DNA from: Pseudomonadota bacterium
Lineage (GTDB): Bacteria; Pseudomonadota; Alphaproteobacteria; Rhodospirillales; Casp-alpha2
Reading direction: 5' to 3'
Length of the DNA stretch: 7,795 nucleotides
NCBI GenBank assembly: GCA_027620395.1
Contig: JAQBZY010000051.1
Coordinates: 1 to 7,795 of the forward strand
Shown: in pieces, positions 1 to 6,712 of the stretch
Position numbering within the stretch: position 1 is the stretch's first letter
How the letters are laid out: each line of letters begins with the position of its first letter
Notes under the pieces: generated by a model
Seen by the model: the letters and a program-made list of their open reading frames with translations, nothing else
Databases searched by the model: none
What the model was told of the DNA's origin: nothing
Made by a program: the position numbers and the translations under genes

Positions 1-1181
1 TTTCGAATGGCCGCCAACATGGCGAATGTGCCGTGCTGGTGCGCGCCTCCTGGCAGATGCGGGCATTTGAAGACCGCTTCTTGATGCTGGGCATTCCCTA
101 CAAGGTGATTGGCGGGCCGCGTTTCTTCGAGCGCGCCGAAATCCGCGATGCCCACGCCTATTTCCGGCTGGTGCGCTCGATTGACGACGATCTGGCGTTC
201 GAGCGGATCGTCAATCTGCCGACCCGCGGCATTGGCAAGACCACGTTGCAGACCGTGCACGCATTCGCCCGTGCCGGTGCCATCTCGCTGACCCGCGCCG
301 TCGCACGGTTGATCGAGACCGATGAGTTGCGGCCACAGGCCCGAAAAGCATTCGCCGATCTGCTGGCGACATTCGAGCGCTGGCGCGCCGACGCCGCCCA
401 AAGCGGTCCGGCGGCGCTTGCCCGGCAAGTTCTTGAGGAAAGCGGCTACATCGACATGTGGCGCCAGAAAAAAGATCCGGACGCGCCGGGCCGGCTCGAT
501 AACTTGCGGGAGTTGATCGTGGCGCTCGAGGATTTCGAGACCTTGGGCCGCTTTCTTGAGCACGTCAGTCTGGTGATGGAAAACGAGGAACGGAGCGACC
601 TCGATAAAGTAAACTTGATGACGCTGCACGGCGCCAAGGGTTTGGAATTTGAAACCGTGTTTCTGCCCGGATGGGAGGAAGGGATTTTTCCCAACCAACG
701 ATCGCTCGATGAAGGCGGGTTGGCGTCGCTTGAGGAAGAGCGGCGGCTTTCCTACGTCGGCCTAACCCGGGCCCGTAAGCGGGCCATCATCTCGTTCGCC
801 GCCAACCGCCGCGTCTACGGTCAATGGCAGAGCGCGACGCCATCGCGCTTCGTCCACGAGTTGCCGCCGGGCCACATCGATATCGTTTCCGAGCCCGGCG
901 TCTATGCCGGCCGCGACACCGCCTTCGTCGATGTCGCCGACACGGCGCTCGCTGAAAGCATGGCCGACAATCGCCGCCGCCGCATGGTCGAGGGCCGCGG
1001 ATCGCGGTCGTGGGCGGCGAAATCCCAGCAACCATCGAAAACATTTCAACCGGGCGAACGGGTATTCCATCAGAAGTTCGGATACGGCCGCATCGCCGCC
1101 GCCGATGGCGACAAGCTCGAAATCGACTTCGAAAAGGCCGGCGCGAAGCGGGTCATGGCGAGCTTCGTGGAACCGGCATGA
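1..1181 (+). CDS. uvrD: UvrD/PcrA-type ATP-dependent DNA helicase, C-terminal part (partial)
   Basis: This is the 3' part of a superfamily 1A 3'-5' DNA helicase, which unwinds DNA in nucleotide excision and mismatch repair. The reading frame is already open at position 3, so the start and the N-terminal half (Walker A, motifs Ia-III) lie outside the window. An in-frame GTG at 33 is internal. Visible parts, in order: the domain 2 segment AVLVRASWQMRAFEDRF followed by GIPYKVIGGPRFFERAEIRD near 30-145; motif V, MTLHGAKGLEF, at 618-650; the GWEEGIFP strand after it; and motif VI, EEERRLSYVGLTRAR, at 732-776, which carries the arginine that contacts ATP. A linker leads to a Tudor-like C-terminal domain (PGERVFHQKFGYGRI..., about 1044-1178) typical of PcrA/UvrD. 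The TGA overlaps the ATG of prmA. UvrD and PcrA cannot be separated from this part alone. Confidence 0.95.
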   Translation, partial: SNGRQHGECAVLVRASWQMRAFEDRFLMLGIPYKVIGGPRFFERAEIRDAHAYFRLVRSIDDDLAFERIVNLPTRGIGKTTLQTVHAFARAGAISLTRAVARLIETDELRPQARKAFADLLATFERWRADAAQSGPAALARQVLEESGYIDMWRQKKDPDAPGRLDNLRELIVALEDFETLGRFLEHVSLVMENEERSDLDKVNLMTLHGAKGLEFETVFLPGWEEGIFPNQRSLDEGGLASLEEERRLSYVGLTRARKRAIISFAANRRVYGQWQSATPSRFVHELPPGHIDIVSEPGVYAGRDTAFVDVADTALAESMADNRRRRMVEGRGSRSWAAKSQQPSKTFQPGERVFHQKFGYGRIAAADGDKLEIDFEKAGAKRVMASFVEPA

Positions 1182-2098
1182 GCGCCCAACCGCCACCGAC
1201 GCTTTGGCGGCTGTTGGTCCGCTCAAGCGCGGGCCACGCGCCGGCCTACGCGGCGGTGCTGGAAGGGGTCTCGGCGGCGGTCAGTTACATCGAGGACGAG
1301 GATGGCGCTTGGCGGGGCGAGGGGTATAACGACACGCCGCCTGATCACATTGCCATTACCGAAGGCCTCGGCATCGCGGCTGGCGCGTTCGGGTCCAAGG
1401 CACCGGAACTGACGATCGAAATCCTGACACCGCGCGATTGGTTGGCCGAAAATCTAGCCAGTTTTCCGCCGATCCGGCTGGGCCGCATCTTTATTCATCC
1501 CGGTCATTTCAAGGGCCAGGTACCGGCCGGCGCCATCGCCCTTGAAATCGACGCCGCGACAGCGTTTGGCACCGGCAGCCACCCGACCACCGCGAGCTGC
1601 ATCAAGCTGATCGAAGACTGCCTCGCCACCGCTCCGGCCAAGGGACCAATCCACCGCGCTCTCGACATGGGTTGCGGGTCCGGCCTGTTGGCTTTCGCGA
1701 TGGCGAAGTTGGGCGCCAAGCGCGTCGTCGCCGTCGACATCGATCCCGAAGCCGTCCGCGTCGCCCGGCTGAACGCCCGGATCAACCGGATCGGCGGCCG
1801 GGTGAGGATCGAATGCGGCCCCGGATACCGGACCGACGCGGTCAGGGATGGCGGGCCATATGATTTGGTCGCCGCCAATGTGCTGGCTAGGCCCCTGAAG
1901 GCGATGGCCGGCGATCTGGCGCGAAACTTGGCGCCTGGCGGCACGGCCATACTATCGGGCCTGATCGTCAGAGACGCCGCCGATGTCGCCGGCATGCATC
2001 GGGCGCACGGGCTCAGGCTGGTCCGGCGACTGGTTCAGGACGGGTGGGCGACGCTCGAAATGCGAAAGCGGGGCCGACGGCCCAGAGGCCGGCCATGA
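1178..2098 (+). CDS. prmA: Ribosomal protein L11 methyltransferase PrmA
   Basis: This cytoplasmic S-adenosylmethionine-dependent enzyme methylates lysines and the N-terminus of ribosomal protein L11. The 306-residue product is close to the family's usual size of about 290-300. The N-terminal ~90 residues form the variable substrate-recognition domain. They are followed by the PrmA signature FGTGSHPTT (residues 130-138), the SAM-binding loop ALDMGCGSG (161-169), the acidic VDIDPEA segment (186-192), and VAANVLARPL (231-240), which matches the N-[IV]-L-A-x-P-L motif IV of PrmA. The frame stays open upstream to about 1010, but the ATG at 1178 is chosen because it overlaps the helicase stop as ATGA and gives a normal-length protein. 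The 3' end also overlaps the next gene as ATGA, so the three genes are probably co-transcribed and translationally coupled. The basic tail (KRGRRPRGRP) looks dispensable. Confidence 0.95.
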   Translation: MSAQPPPTLWRLLVRSSAGHAPAYAAVLEGVSAAVSYIEDEDGAWRGEGYNDTPPDHIAITEGLGIAAGAFGSKAPELTIEILTPRDWLAENLASFPPIRLGRIFIHPGHFKGQVPAGAIALEIDAATAFGTGSHPTTASCIKLIEDCLATAPAKGPIHRALDMGCGSGLLAFAMAKLGAKRVVAVDIDPEAVRVARLNARINRIGGRVRIECGPGYRTDAVRDGGPYDLVAANVLARPLKAMAGDLARNLAPGGTAILSGLIVRDAADVAGMHRAHGLRLVRRLVQDGWATLEMRKRGRRPRGRP

Positions 2099-2493
2099 GC
2101 CGGGAAGCCAGGCAGCGGGCATGGGTATCTCGCTTGATCATGCTCAATTTCGTCGGCGTCCTGATCGCCGGACCCTATGCCGGGTATCTGTCCAAGCTGC
2201 ACCGCGATCCATGGATCGCCGTTGCCGCCGTCGTTTTGATGTTTTTCGGAATCGTCGCGCCGATCTATCGATTGTACAGCCGGATGCGGGCCGATTTTGA
2301 CATCGTGCAGTCCGACACCGTCAAGATGCTCCGCCGAATCCCAGCCGAGACCGGGTCGCAGGAAGTGTTTGGCCAGACCGAGACGCCCGAGCGGTTCCGC
2401 AATGCCCGCAGCCAACCGCTGCTGACGTTGCTGATCACCGTGGCCGGCTGGGGTTTGCTGCTATTCGATGTTGGCCGGCTACTGTTCGGCTGA
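2095..2493 (+). CDS. Small three-helix inner-membrane protein, function unknown
   Basis: I do not recognise a named family. The 132-residue product starts at an ATG that overlaps the prmA stop as ATGA; the frame is open further upstream inside prmA, but the overlap decides the start. Three hydrophobic segments are visible: residues about 14-32 (LIMLNFVGVLIAGPYAGYL), 40-58 (WIAVAAVVLMFFGIVAPIY) and 109-131 (LLTLLITVAGWGLLLFDVG onward). Between the second and third lies a charged stretch of about 45 residues (RMRADFD...TPERFRNAR), probably cytoplasmic given its positive charges beside the helices. No catalytic motif, metal ligand or signal peptide is seen. It ends the uvrD-prmA run, and the next gene converges on it 41 bp downstream. 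The coupling says it is co-expressed with prmA, but gives no evidence of a shared function. Confidence 0.8.
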   Translation: MSREARQRAWVSRLIMLNFVGVLIAGPYAGYLSKLHRDPWIAVAAVVLMFFGIVAPIYRLYSRMRADFDIVQSDTVKMLRRIPAETGSQEVFGQTETPERFRNARSQPLLTLLITVAGWGLLLFDVGRLLFG

Positions 2494-2534
2494 CGGCACC
2501 GGCTTGAAGGCCGCCTACGCAGGTTGCCGGTCCA

Positions 2535-2783
2535 TCAAGGTTTGACGCAATCGTATCCATAAAGCGTCGCGTAGGCCGGCGCCCCGAGCTTCACTCCGCC
2601 TCGGGAAACCGCCTTCTTGCCGTATTGCTGGCAGTGCGCCTCGGCGGCATCGATCGGATCGGAGAGCGACGACGTTTTGATCGTGACCGCCATCGGCGAC
2701 GCGGCGACGATTTCCGGCTTCGACCAGTTCGAGCACCCGGCCGTCAAAGCGAACGCCACAAGCACGGTCAGCACTGGACGCAT
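2535..2783 (-). CDS. Small lipoprotein with a conserved-looking cysteine pair
   Basis: The 82-residue product begins with a short signal peptide (MRPVLTVLVAFALTAGC) that ends in an LTAGC lipobox, so Cys17 is the predicted lipidation site and the mature protein should be anchored in a periplasm-facing membrane. The mature part of about 66 residues has two further cysteines, Cys51 in AEAHCQQYGKKA and Cys79 in YGYDCVKP. The HC-x2-YGK-x-A ... Y-x-C pattern is seen in many small proteobacterial lipoproteins of unknown role; a disulfide between them is plausible but inferred. The frame is open upstream to 2954, but the ATG at 2783 is chosen because it has a good Shine-Dalgarno 5 nt away and starts exactly at the signal peptide. 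It converges with the membrane-protein gene and diverges from the dioxygenase gene. Confidence 0.8.
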   Translation of the reverse strand: MRPVLTVLVAFALTAGCSNWSKPEIVAASPMAVTIKTSSLSDPIDAAEAHCQQYGKKAVSRGGVKLGAPAYATLYGYDCVKP

Positions 2784-2788
2784 GGCAT

Positions 2789-2794
2789 TCTCCT
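2789..2794 (-). promoter_or_regulatory. Shine-Dalgarno for the small lipoprotein
   Basis: AGGAGA on the minus strand, 5 nt before the ATG at 2783. It decides the start against the longer open frame reaching 2954, whose extra residues do not look like a signal peptide. Confidence 0.75.
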
Positions 2795-2867
2795 GGCCGG
2801 CTCCCCAAGCAAGGAGGTTCCCCGTTTTTGCGGCGGCTGTCCAGCTCCGGGCACCAACAACCAGCAA

Positions 2868-2896
2868 TTGGCAGGGCCGGCGGAGCGGCGTAAGAT
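2868..2896 (+). promoter_or_regulatory. Candidate sigma-70 promoter for the PhyH dioxygenase gene
   Basis: TTGGCA (2868-2873, five of six to TTGACA), a 17-nt spacer, then TAAGAT (2891-2896, four of six to TATAAT). The predicted transcript would start near 2903, leaving a leader of about 32 nt that holds the AAGGA ribosome site (2923-2927). It lies in the 151-bp gap between the divergent lipoprotein and dioxygenase genes. No equally good promoter is seen for the lipoprotein. This is a consensus match by eye only. Confidence 0.4.
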
Positions 2897-2934
2897 TTAG
2901 CAAGTTGACTTGACGGGCGCCGAAGGAATTTAAC

Positions 2935-3780
2935 ATGCCAAAGATCATGAGCACGGAGATGGCCGACGCCTTTCGCCGCGATGGCTTTTGCGCGCCGGTC
3001 CGGGTGATGAGCGAAGCCGACGCCGAGGACTTCCGCCGTCGGTTCGAAGCCTACGAAACCGCCAACGCCGGCTGGTACGAGATGTTCAAGGGACAGAAGC
3101 TCTATCTGCTGCAAACCTGGGCGGCGGAATTGGCCAAGCACCCGCAGATCCTCGACGCCGTCGAAGACGTCATGGGACCGGACCTCTTGGTTTGGGGGTT
3201 GAGTCTCTTCATCAAGGACGCCAACTCGGATTCTTATGTCTCGTGGCATCAGGACAGCACCTACTGGGGGCTGTCGTCGCCGGATGTGACCACGGCGTGG
3301 ATCGCGCTGTCGCCGGCGACCAAGCGTTCGGGCTGCATGAAGATGGTGCCAGGCTCCAACCGCCTGGATCAACTTCCGCATATAGATACTTTCAAAAAGG
3401 AAAATCTGCTGACCCGGGGCCAGGAGATCGCGGTCGAGGTCGACGAAAATGAAGCCGTCTATCTGGAGCTGCAGCCGGGCGAGATTTCGCTGCACAACAT
3501 CCGGACCGTGCATGCCTCGGCGCCGAACAAATCCGATGCCCGCCGCATCGGCATCGCGGTGCGCTACATCGCACCACATGTCCGCCAAATCCATGCCGAG
3601 AACGACTCGGCGTGGTTGGTCAGGGGCGATGATACTGACGGCAACTTCATCCATGAGGCGCCGCCGATGGCCGACATGGACGCCGCCGCCATGGCCGAAC
3701 ACGAACGGATCATGAAGCTCCGCCAGGGCGTTCTTTATAAGGGCGTGCAAGGCAAGCCGGCGCACAGTACATCTTTGTGA
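2935..3780 (+). CDS. PhyH-family Fe(II)/2-oxoglutarate-dependent dioxygenase
   Basis: A 281-residue cytoplasmic member of the phytanoyl-CoA dioxygenase (PhyH) family. These enzymes couple decarboxylation of 2-oxoglutarate to hydroxylation of an organic substrate. The iron ligands are visible: His105 and Asp107 in SWHQDSTYWG form the HxD half, and His193 in IRTVHASAPNKSDARR is the distal histidine, followed by Arg203/Arg204 for the 2-oxoglutarate carboxylate. The intervening TAWIALSPATKRSGCMKMVPGS segment (120-141) is the typical core strand region. Because the Asp is present (HxD, not HxA), this should be a hydroxylase rather than a SyrB2-type halogenase. The start has AAGGA 7 nt upstream. 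The C-terminal 60 residues are less conserved. The substrate is not predictable from sequence. It sits close to a hydroxyproline operon but on the opposite strand with the peroxiredoxin gene between, so a link is only a hypothesis. Confidence 0.88.
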   Translation: MPKIMSTEMADAFRRDGFCAPVRVMSEADAEDFRRRFEAYETANAGWYEMFKGQKLYLLQTWAAELAKHPQILDAVEDVMGPDLLVWGLSLFIKDANSDSYVSWHQDSTYWGLSSPDVTTAWIALSPATKRSGCMKMVPGSNRLDQLPHIDTFKKENLLTRGQEIAVEVDENEAVYLELQPGEISLHNIRTVHASAPNKSDARRIGIAVRYIAPHVRQIHAENDSAWLVRGDDTDGNFIHEAPPMADMDAAAMAEHERIMKLRQGVLYKGVQGKPAHSTSL

Positions 3781-3788
3781 TCGGCAGC

Positions 3789-3817
3789 ATCGATTAATAC
3801 AATCGAAACAATCGATT
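3789..3817. repeat. Cluster of three AATCGA-type repeats upstream of the peroxiredoxin gene
   Basis: In the 113-bp gap between the dioxygenase and peroxiredoxin genes, ATCGATT (3789-3795), AATCGA (3801-3806) and the 8-bp palindrome AATCGATT (3810-3817) occur within 29 bp. CAATCGA is directly repeated at 3800-3806 and 3809-3815 with a 9-bp period, and the first copy is inverted relative to the other two. The tract is AT-rich inside a GC-rich region. It could be an operator for the peroxiredoxin gene or a weak hairpin after phyH. No T-run follows directly, so a classical terminator is unlikely. No convincing -35/-10 pair was found in this gap. Confidence 0.4.
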
Positions 3818-3893
3818 TCACTTAAGTTCGGATTTTCTTCATTCTCGCACTCAACGCCGCCCGATCTCGCGGCCTGAAGCAAAGGAGAATGAC

Positions 3894-4436
3894 ATGCCGA
3901 AACGAGTCCCCGACGTGATTTTCAAGACCCGGGTCCGCAATGACGCCTTGGGCGGCCCCAATCCGTTCGAGTGGAAAGATCTGTCGAGCGCGGAGATTTT
4001 CGCCGGCAAGCGGATTGTGCTATTCGCGCTGCCTGGCGCCTTCACGCCGACTTGTTCATCGACGCATCTGCCGCGCTATGAGGAACTGAACGATGAATTC
4101 ATCGCCCTCGGCGTCGACCAGGTGATCTGCCTATCCGTCAACGACGCCTTCACCATGTTTCAATGGGGCAAGAACTTGGCAGCCAAGAACGTCTTTTTAC
4201 TGCCGGACGGCAACGGCGAATTCAGCCGCAAGATGGGCTTGCTGGTCGATAAGTCGAACTTGGGCTTCGGGATGCGGAGCTGGCGCTATTCGATGGTCGT
4301 CGAGGATTGCGTCATCGAGCAAATGTTCGTCGAGCCAGGTTTCAGCGACAACTGCCCGACAGATCCGTTCGAGATCTCGGACGCTGATACCATGTTGGCA
4401 TATCTGAAAAGGACGGCTTCCGCCAAGGCGGCGTGA
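3894..4436 (+). CDS. Prx5-type thiol peroxiredoxin
   Basis: A 180-residue peroxiredoxin of the Prx5 / plant type II subfamily, which reduces hydrogen peroxide and organic hydroperoxides using glutathione/glutaredoxin or thioredoxin in the cytoplasm. The active-site motif PGAFTPTCS (residues 47-55) holds Thr51 and the peroxidatic Cys54; Arg131 in [10 protein letters not shown] is the likely catalytic arginine. Three more cysteines are present (79, 139, 154). Cys154, in [20 protein letters not shown] near the C-terminus, is a possible resolving cysteine, though many members of this group act as 1-Cys enzymes. There is no fused glutaredoxin domain. The start is supported by AAAGGAG (3881-3887) 6 nt upstream. 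It ends only 6 bp from the convergent hypE-like gene, so the two transcripts probably overlap at their 3' ends. A repeat cluster upstream may control it. Confidence 0.93.
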   Translation: MPKRVPDVIFKTRVRNDALGGPNPFEWKDLSSAEIFAGKRIVLFALPGAFTPTCSSTHLPRYEELNDEFIALGVDQVICLSVNDAFTMFQWGKNLAAKNVFLLPDGNGEFSRKMGLLVDKSNLGFGMRSWRYSMVVEDCVIEQMFVEPGFSDNCPTDPFEISDADTMLAYLKRTASAKAA

Positions 4437-4442
4437 CGCCCG

Positions 4443-5444
4443 TTACTTGACGATGAAGCCATGCCGGAACGGGTCGCGGTCATCGACGAAAATAGTGTTG
4501 ATGCCGTGTATCCGGGCCCAACCGGCGATCGAGGGCACGATCGCCGGTTTTCCGCCGAGCGTTGTTTCGGCGTCGATCCGACCGATGAACAGGCTGCCGA
4601 TGATGCTTTCGTGCACGAAAGTGTCGCCGGCTTTGAGCTTCCCCTTGCCGTGCAACTGCGCCAGCCTGGCAGACGTGCCGGTGCCGCAGGGCGAGCGGTC
4701 GATGGCCTTGTCGCCGTAGAAGACGGCGTTCCGGCCATGCGCTTCCGGTTTGCTCGGTTTGCCAGTCCACATGATATGCGTCACCCGGTTGATCGCCGGT
4801 TGTTCGGGATGCACGAAACTGCCGGTGGCATTGACCGCGTCCCGGACCAGCGGGCTCAGCCGCTGAATATCGCCGGGCGTGAGCTCGGCGAGATCGCCGT
4901 AGCCCGGCTGCGGATCGATGATGGCGTAGAAGTTTCCGCCGTAGGCGATGTCGATCGAGAGCTTGCCGATACCGGCGACATCGACCGCAATCCCGTCTGC
5001 GGCCAGATACGACGGCACGTTGACGATCCTGACACTTTCGACGTGCTCGCCGACCATTTCGTAATGTGCCTCGACGACGCCAGCCGGCGTATCGAGCCTG
5101 AGCACGCCCGGCGTTCTTGGCGTCACCAGACCGCGCTCGATGGCGACAGTGACGGTGCCGATGGTGCCGTGCCCGCACATCGGCAAGCACCCCGAGACCT
5201 CGATATAGACAATGCCGAGATCGCAGTCGTCGCGGGTCGGCGGATACAGCACCGAGCCCGACATCACCTCGTGGCCGCGTGGTTCGAACATCAACGCCGT
5301 CCGGATCCAGTCATGGTTGGCCATGAACTTGGCCCGCCGCTCAATCATGTCGGCGGCCGGGATCGACGGCGCGCCACCGACAACGACCCGGACCGGATTG
5401 CCGCAAGTGTGGGCGTCGACACAGAAAAAGGTGTGGTTGGCCAT
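4443..5444 (-). CDS. hypE: 4-hydroxyproline 2-epimerase (proline racemase family)
   Basis: This enzyme interconverts trans-4-hydroxy-L-proline and cis-4-hydroxy-D-proline without a cofactor, using two cysteines as acid and base. The 333-residue length matches the family. The first catalytic cysteine is Cys90 in GCLPMCGHGTIG and the second is Cys253 in DRSPCGTGTSAR. Having both separates it from trans-3-hydroxyproline dehydratases, which carry Thr at the second site. Epimerase rather than proline racemase is favoured by the gene context, since motifs alone do not settle it. The ATG at 5444 is chosen because AGGGAG lies 6 nt upstream; the frame could extend 7 codons to a TTG at 5465, but that overlaps the upstream gene's stop. 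It is last in a three-gene minus-strand operon, 17 nt after the FAD oxidoreductase gene, and supplies that enzyme's D-isomer substrate. Confidence 0.9.
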   Translation of the reverse strand: MANHTFFCVDAHTCGNPVRVVVGGAPSIPAADMIERRAKFMANHDWIRTALMFEPRGHEVMSGSVLYPPTRDDCDLGIVYIEVSGCLPMCGHGTIGTVTVAIERGLVTPRTPGVLRLDTPAGVVEAHYEMVGEHVESVRIVNVPSYLAADGIAVDVAGIGKLSIDIAYGGNFYAIIDPQPGYGDLAELTPGDIQRLSPLVRDAVNATGSFVHPEQPAINRVTHIMWTGKPSKPEAHGRNAVFYGDKAIDRSPCGTGTSARLAQLHGKGKLKAGDTFVHESIIGSLFIGRIDAETTLGGKPAIVPSIAGWARIHGINTIFVDDRDPFRHGFIVK

Positions 5445-5450
5445 CCCTCG

Positions 5451-5456
5451 CTCCCT
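5451..5456 (-). promoter_or_regulatory. Shine-Dalgarno deciding the hypE start
   Basis: AGGGAG on the minus strand, 6 nt before the ATG at 5444, within the 17-nt gap after the FAD oxidoreductase gene. It supports this ATG over the upstream TTG at 5465. Confidence 0.7.
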
Positions 5457-5461
5457 TGCCG

Positions 5462-6706
5462 TCAACGGAAAAGGTCGATCCGGTAGGGCGCCATGTCGAT
5501 GTTAGGTGTCTCGCCGGCCATGAGATGGCCAATCAGACGCCCCGACACCATCGACCCGGTCAGCCCCAAGTGCCCGTGCCCGAAACAATAGAACACATTG
5601 CCATGTTTGGCCGAGCGCGAAATCACCGGCACCGAGTCCGGCGTCGACGGCCGGCAGCCCATCCACTGGCTGCCGCCTTCCACATTTAATTCCGGCAGGT
5701 AGCGCTTGGCCAACGTCAGCAGCGCCTCACACCGGGCATAGTTAGGCGGGGTCTCCGGCGATGCCAGCTCGACGGCGCCGCCGACCCGGTAGCCCATGCT
5801 CATCGGCGTGATCACGAACGAATCCTCGGCGAAGTCGATGGTTCGGCCGATTTCGATGCCGGGGTTGGGTAGCGTCGTGTTGTAGCCGCGGTCGGCGACG
5901 ATGGAAAACGGCTCGCCGAGCATGGCCGAAAGCCGGCCTGACCAAGCACCGGCGCAGATCACGACCCGGTCGAACGCCAACGTTGCACCATCGTCGAACC
6001 TGACCGCTACCGGTCCGTCGGTTCCAATGTCAAAACCGGCGACATTGCCGGTCTGAAATTCAACGCCGCATTGCCGCAGATGGGCGGCAAGCTCGATCAG
6101 CAATTCCTTGGGATCGCGGTAATTCCACCAGCTTGGAACGAAATACCCCGCTTGAGCTTCTTCGCCGAGCGCCGGCTCCATGTTCCGAATGCCGGCGCGG
6201 CCGAGGCGCTGACAATCGAAGCCGTGCCGAGCCCGGTGTTGCCAAGACGCCGCCGACGCATCGCAGGACGCTTCCGAACGATAGACGAAAAGTACTCCCG
6301 ATTGCCGGAGCAGATGCTTAAGGCCCGTCGCCTCCAGCATTTCGAGGTGTGCATCGCCGGCCAGCGACATCAGATTGCCCATGGCTTCGATGCCGCGTCG
6401 GTAAGCATCGGGCCGGCACGCCCGCAGGAATTGATAAAGCCAAGGCGCCAGCTTTCCGAGATCGCGCCAGCGGATCGACAGCGGCCCCAAAGGATTGAGC
6501 AGCAACGCTGGCACCGTTTTCCACAGACCGGGTTCAGGAATCGGCAGGAACGCGGCGCCCGCGACACCGCCGGCGTTACCGGTCGAGGTTCCCTCGTCGA
6601 GGGGTGTGCGGTCGACGACGGTGACGTCATGCCCGGCGCGCCTAAGATGTAATGCGTTGCCGAGGCCGACGATGCCGTTGCCGACGATGACGATCTTTTC
6701 CGGCAT
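5462..6706 (-). CDS. hypO: FAD-dependent D-amino acid dehydrogenase, likely cis-4-hydroxy-D-proline oxidase/dehydrogenase
   Basis: A 414-residue DadA-like member of the DAO (glycine/D-amino acid oxidase) superfamily. Seen: the N-terminal Rossmann motif GNGIVGLGNALHLRRAGHDV (9-28) with Asp32 at the end of the second strand for the FAD ribose; STGNAGG (41-47), which corresponds to the flavin-contacting loop of DadA enzymes; VVICAGAWS (248-256); and the C-terminal FAD motif FGHGHLGLTGS (375-385). No signal peptide is seen, so it is soluble or peripheral on the inner membrane, where DadA-type enzymes pass electrons to quinones. In this operon it is expected to oxidise cis-4-hydroxy-D-proline to pyrroline-4-hydroxy-2-carboxylate. 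The single-subunit form resembles hypO of rhizobia rather than multi-subunit dehydrogenases. It starts 6 nt after the deaminase gene with only a weak ribosome site, which suggests coupling. The substrate call rests on context. Confidence 0.82.
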   Translation of the reverse strand: MPEKIVIVGNGIVGLGNALHLRRAGHDVTVVDRTPLDEGTSTGNAGGVAGAAFLPIPEPGLWKTVPALLLNPLGPLSIRWRDLGKLAPWLYQFLRACRPDAYRRGIEAMGNLMSLAGDAHLEMLEATGLKHLLRQSGVLFVYRSEASCDASAASWQHRARHGFDCQRLGRAGIRNMEPALGEEAQAGYFVPSWWNYRDPKELLIELAAHLRQCGVEFQTGNVAGFDIGTDGPVAVRFDDGATLAFDRVVICAGAWSGRLSAMLGEPFSIVADRGYNTTLPNPGIEIGRTIDFAEDSFVITPMSMGYRVGGAVELASPETPPNYARCEALLTLAKRYLPELNVEGGSQWMGCRPSTPDSVPVISRSAKHGNVFYCFGHGHLGLTGSMVSGRLIGHLMAGETPNIDMAPYRIDLFR

Positions 6707-6712
6707 GCGGGT

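Noticed and set aside
1010..1177. An N-terminal extension of PrmA to an upstream start.
   Set aside because: It would overlap the helicase Tudor-domain coding region by more than 160 bp. The ATG at 1178 overlaps the stop as ATGA and gives the family length.
2494..2534. A possible bidirectional terminator between the convergent membrane-protein and lipoprotein genes.
   Set aside because: ACCGGC and GCCGGT can pair, but across a loop of about 22 nt, and there is no T-run on either strand.
2810..2830. AAGGAGG followed by a T-rich tract on the plus strand upstream of the dioxygenase, considered as a ribosome site or terminator.
   Set aside because: No start codon with an open frame follows at the right distance, and no adequate GC stem precedes the T-run.
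2905..2933. TTGACT at 2905 as a -35 box for the dioxygenase gene.
   Set aside because: A -10 at normal spacing would fall on the ribosome site and start codon, which have a clear Shine-Dalgarno. The pair at 2868-2896 fits better.
3775..3800. TTGTGA ... TAATAC as a promoter for the peroxiredoxin gene.
   Set aside because: The spacer is only 14 nt and the -10 matches at three of six positions.
2515..3882. A 455-codon open frame on the minus strand across the dioxygenase gene and the lipoprotein gene.
   Set aside because: It is antisense to a well-supported PhyH gene, its translation shows no domain and is rich in Arg/His/Gly as expected of antisense frames in GC-rich DNA, and it overlaps the lipoprotein on the same strand in another frame.
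4443..5444. trans-3-hydroxy-L-proline dehydratase as an alternative identity for the racemase-family gene.
   Set aside because: The second catalytic position is Cys253 (SPCGTGTSA), not Thr, and the neighbouring genes fit 4-hydroxyproline breakdown.
4461..5486. A 341-codon plus-strand open frame over the epimerase gene.
   Set aside because: It is the antisense shadow of hypE, which has both catalytic cysteine motifs. The translation is Arg/Asp-rich with no recognisable motif.
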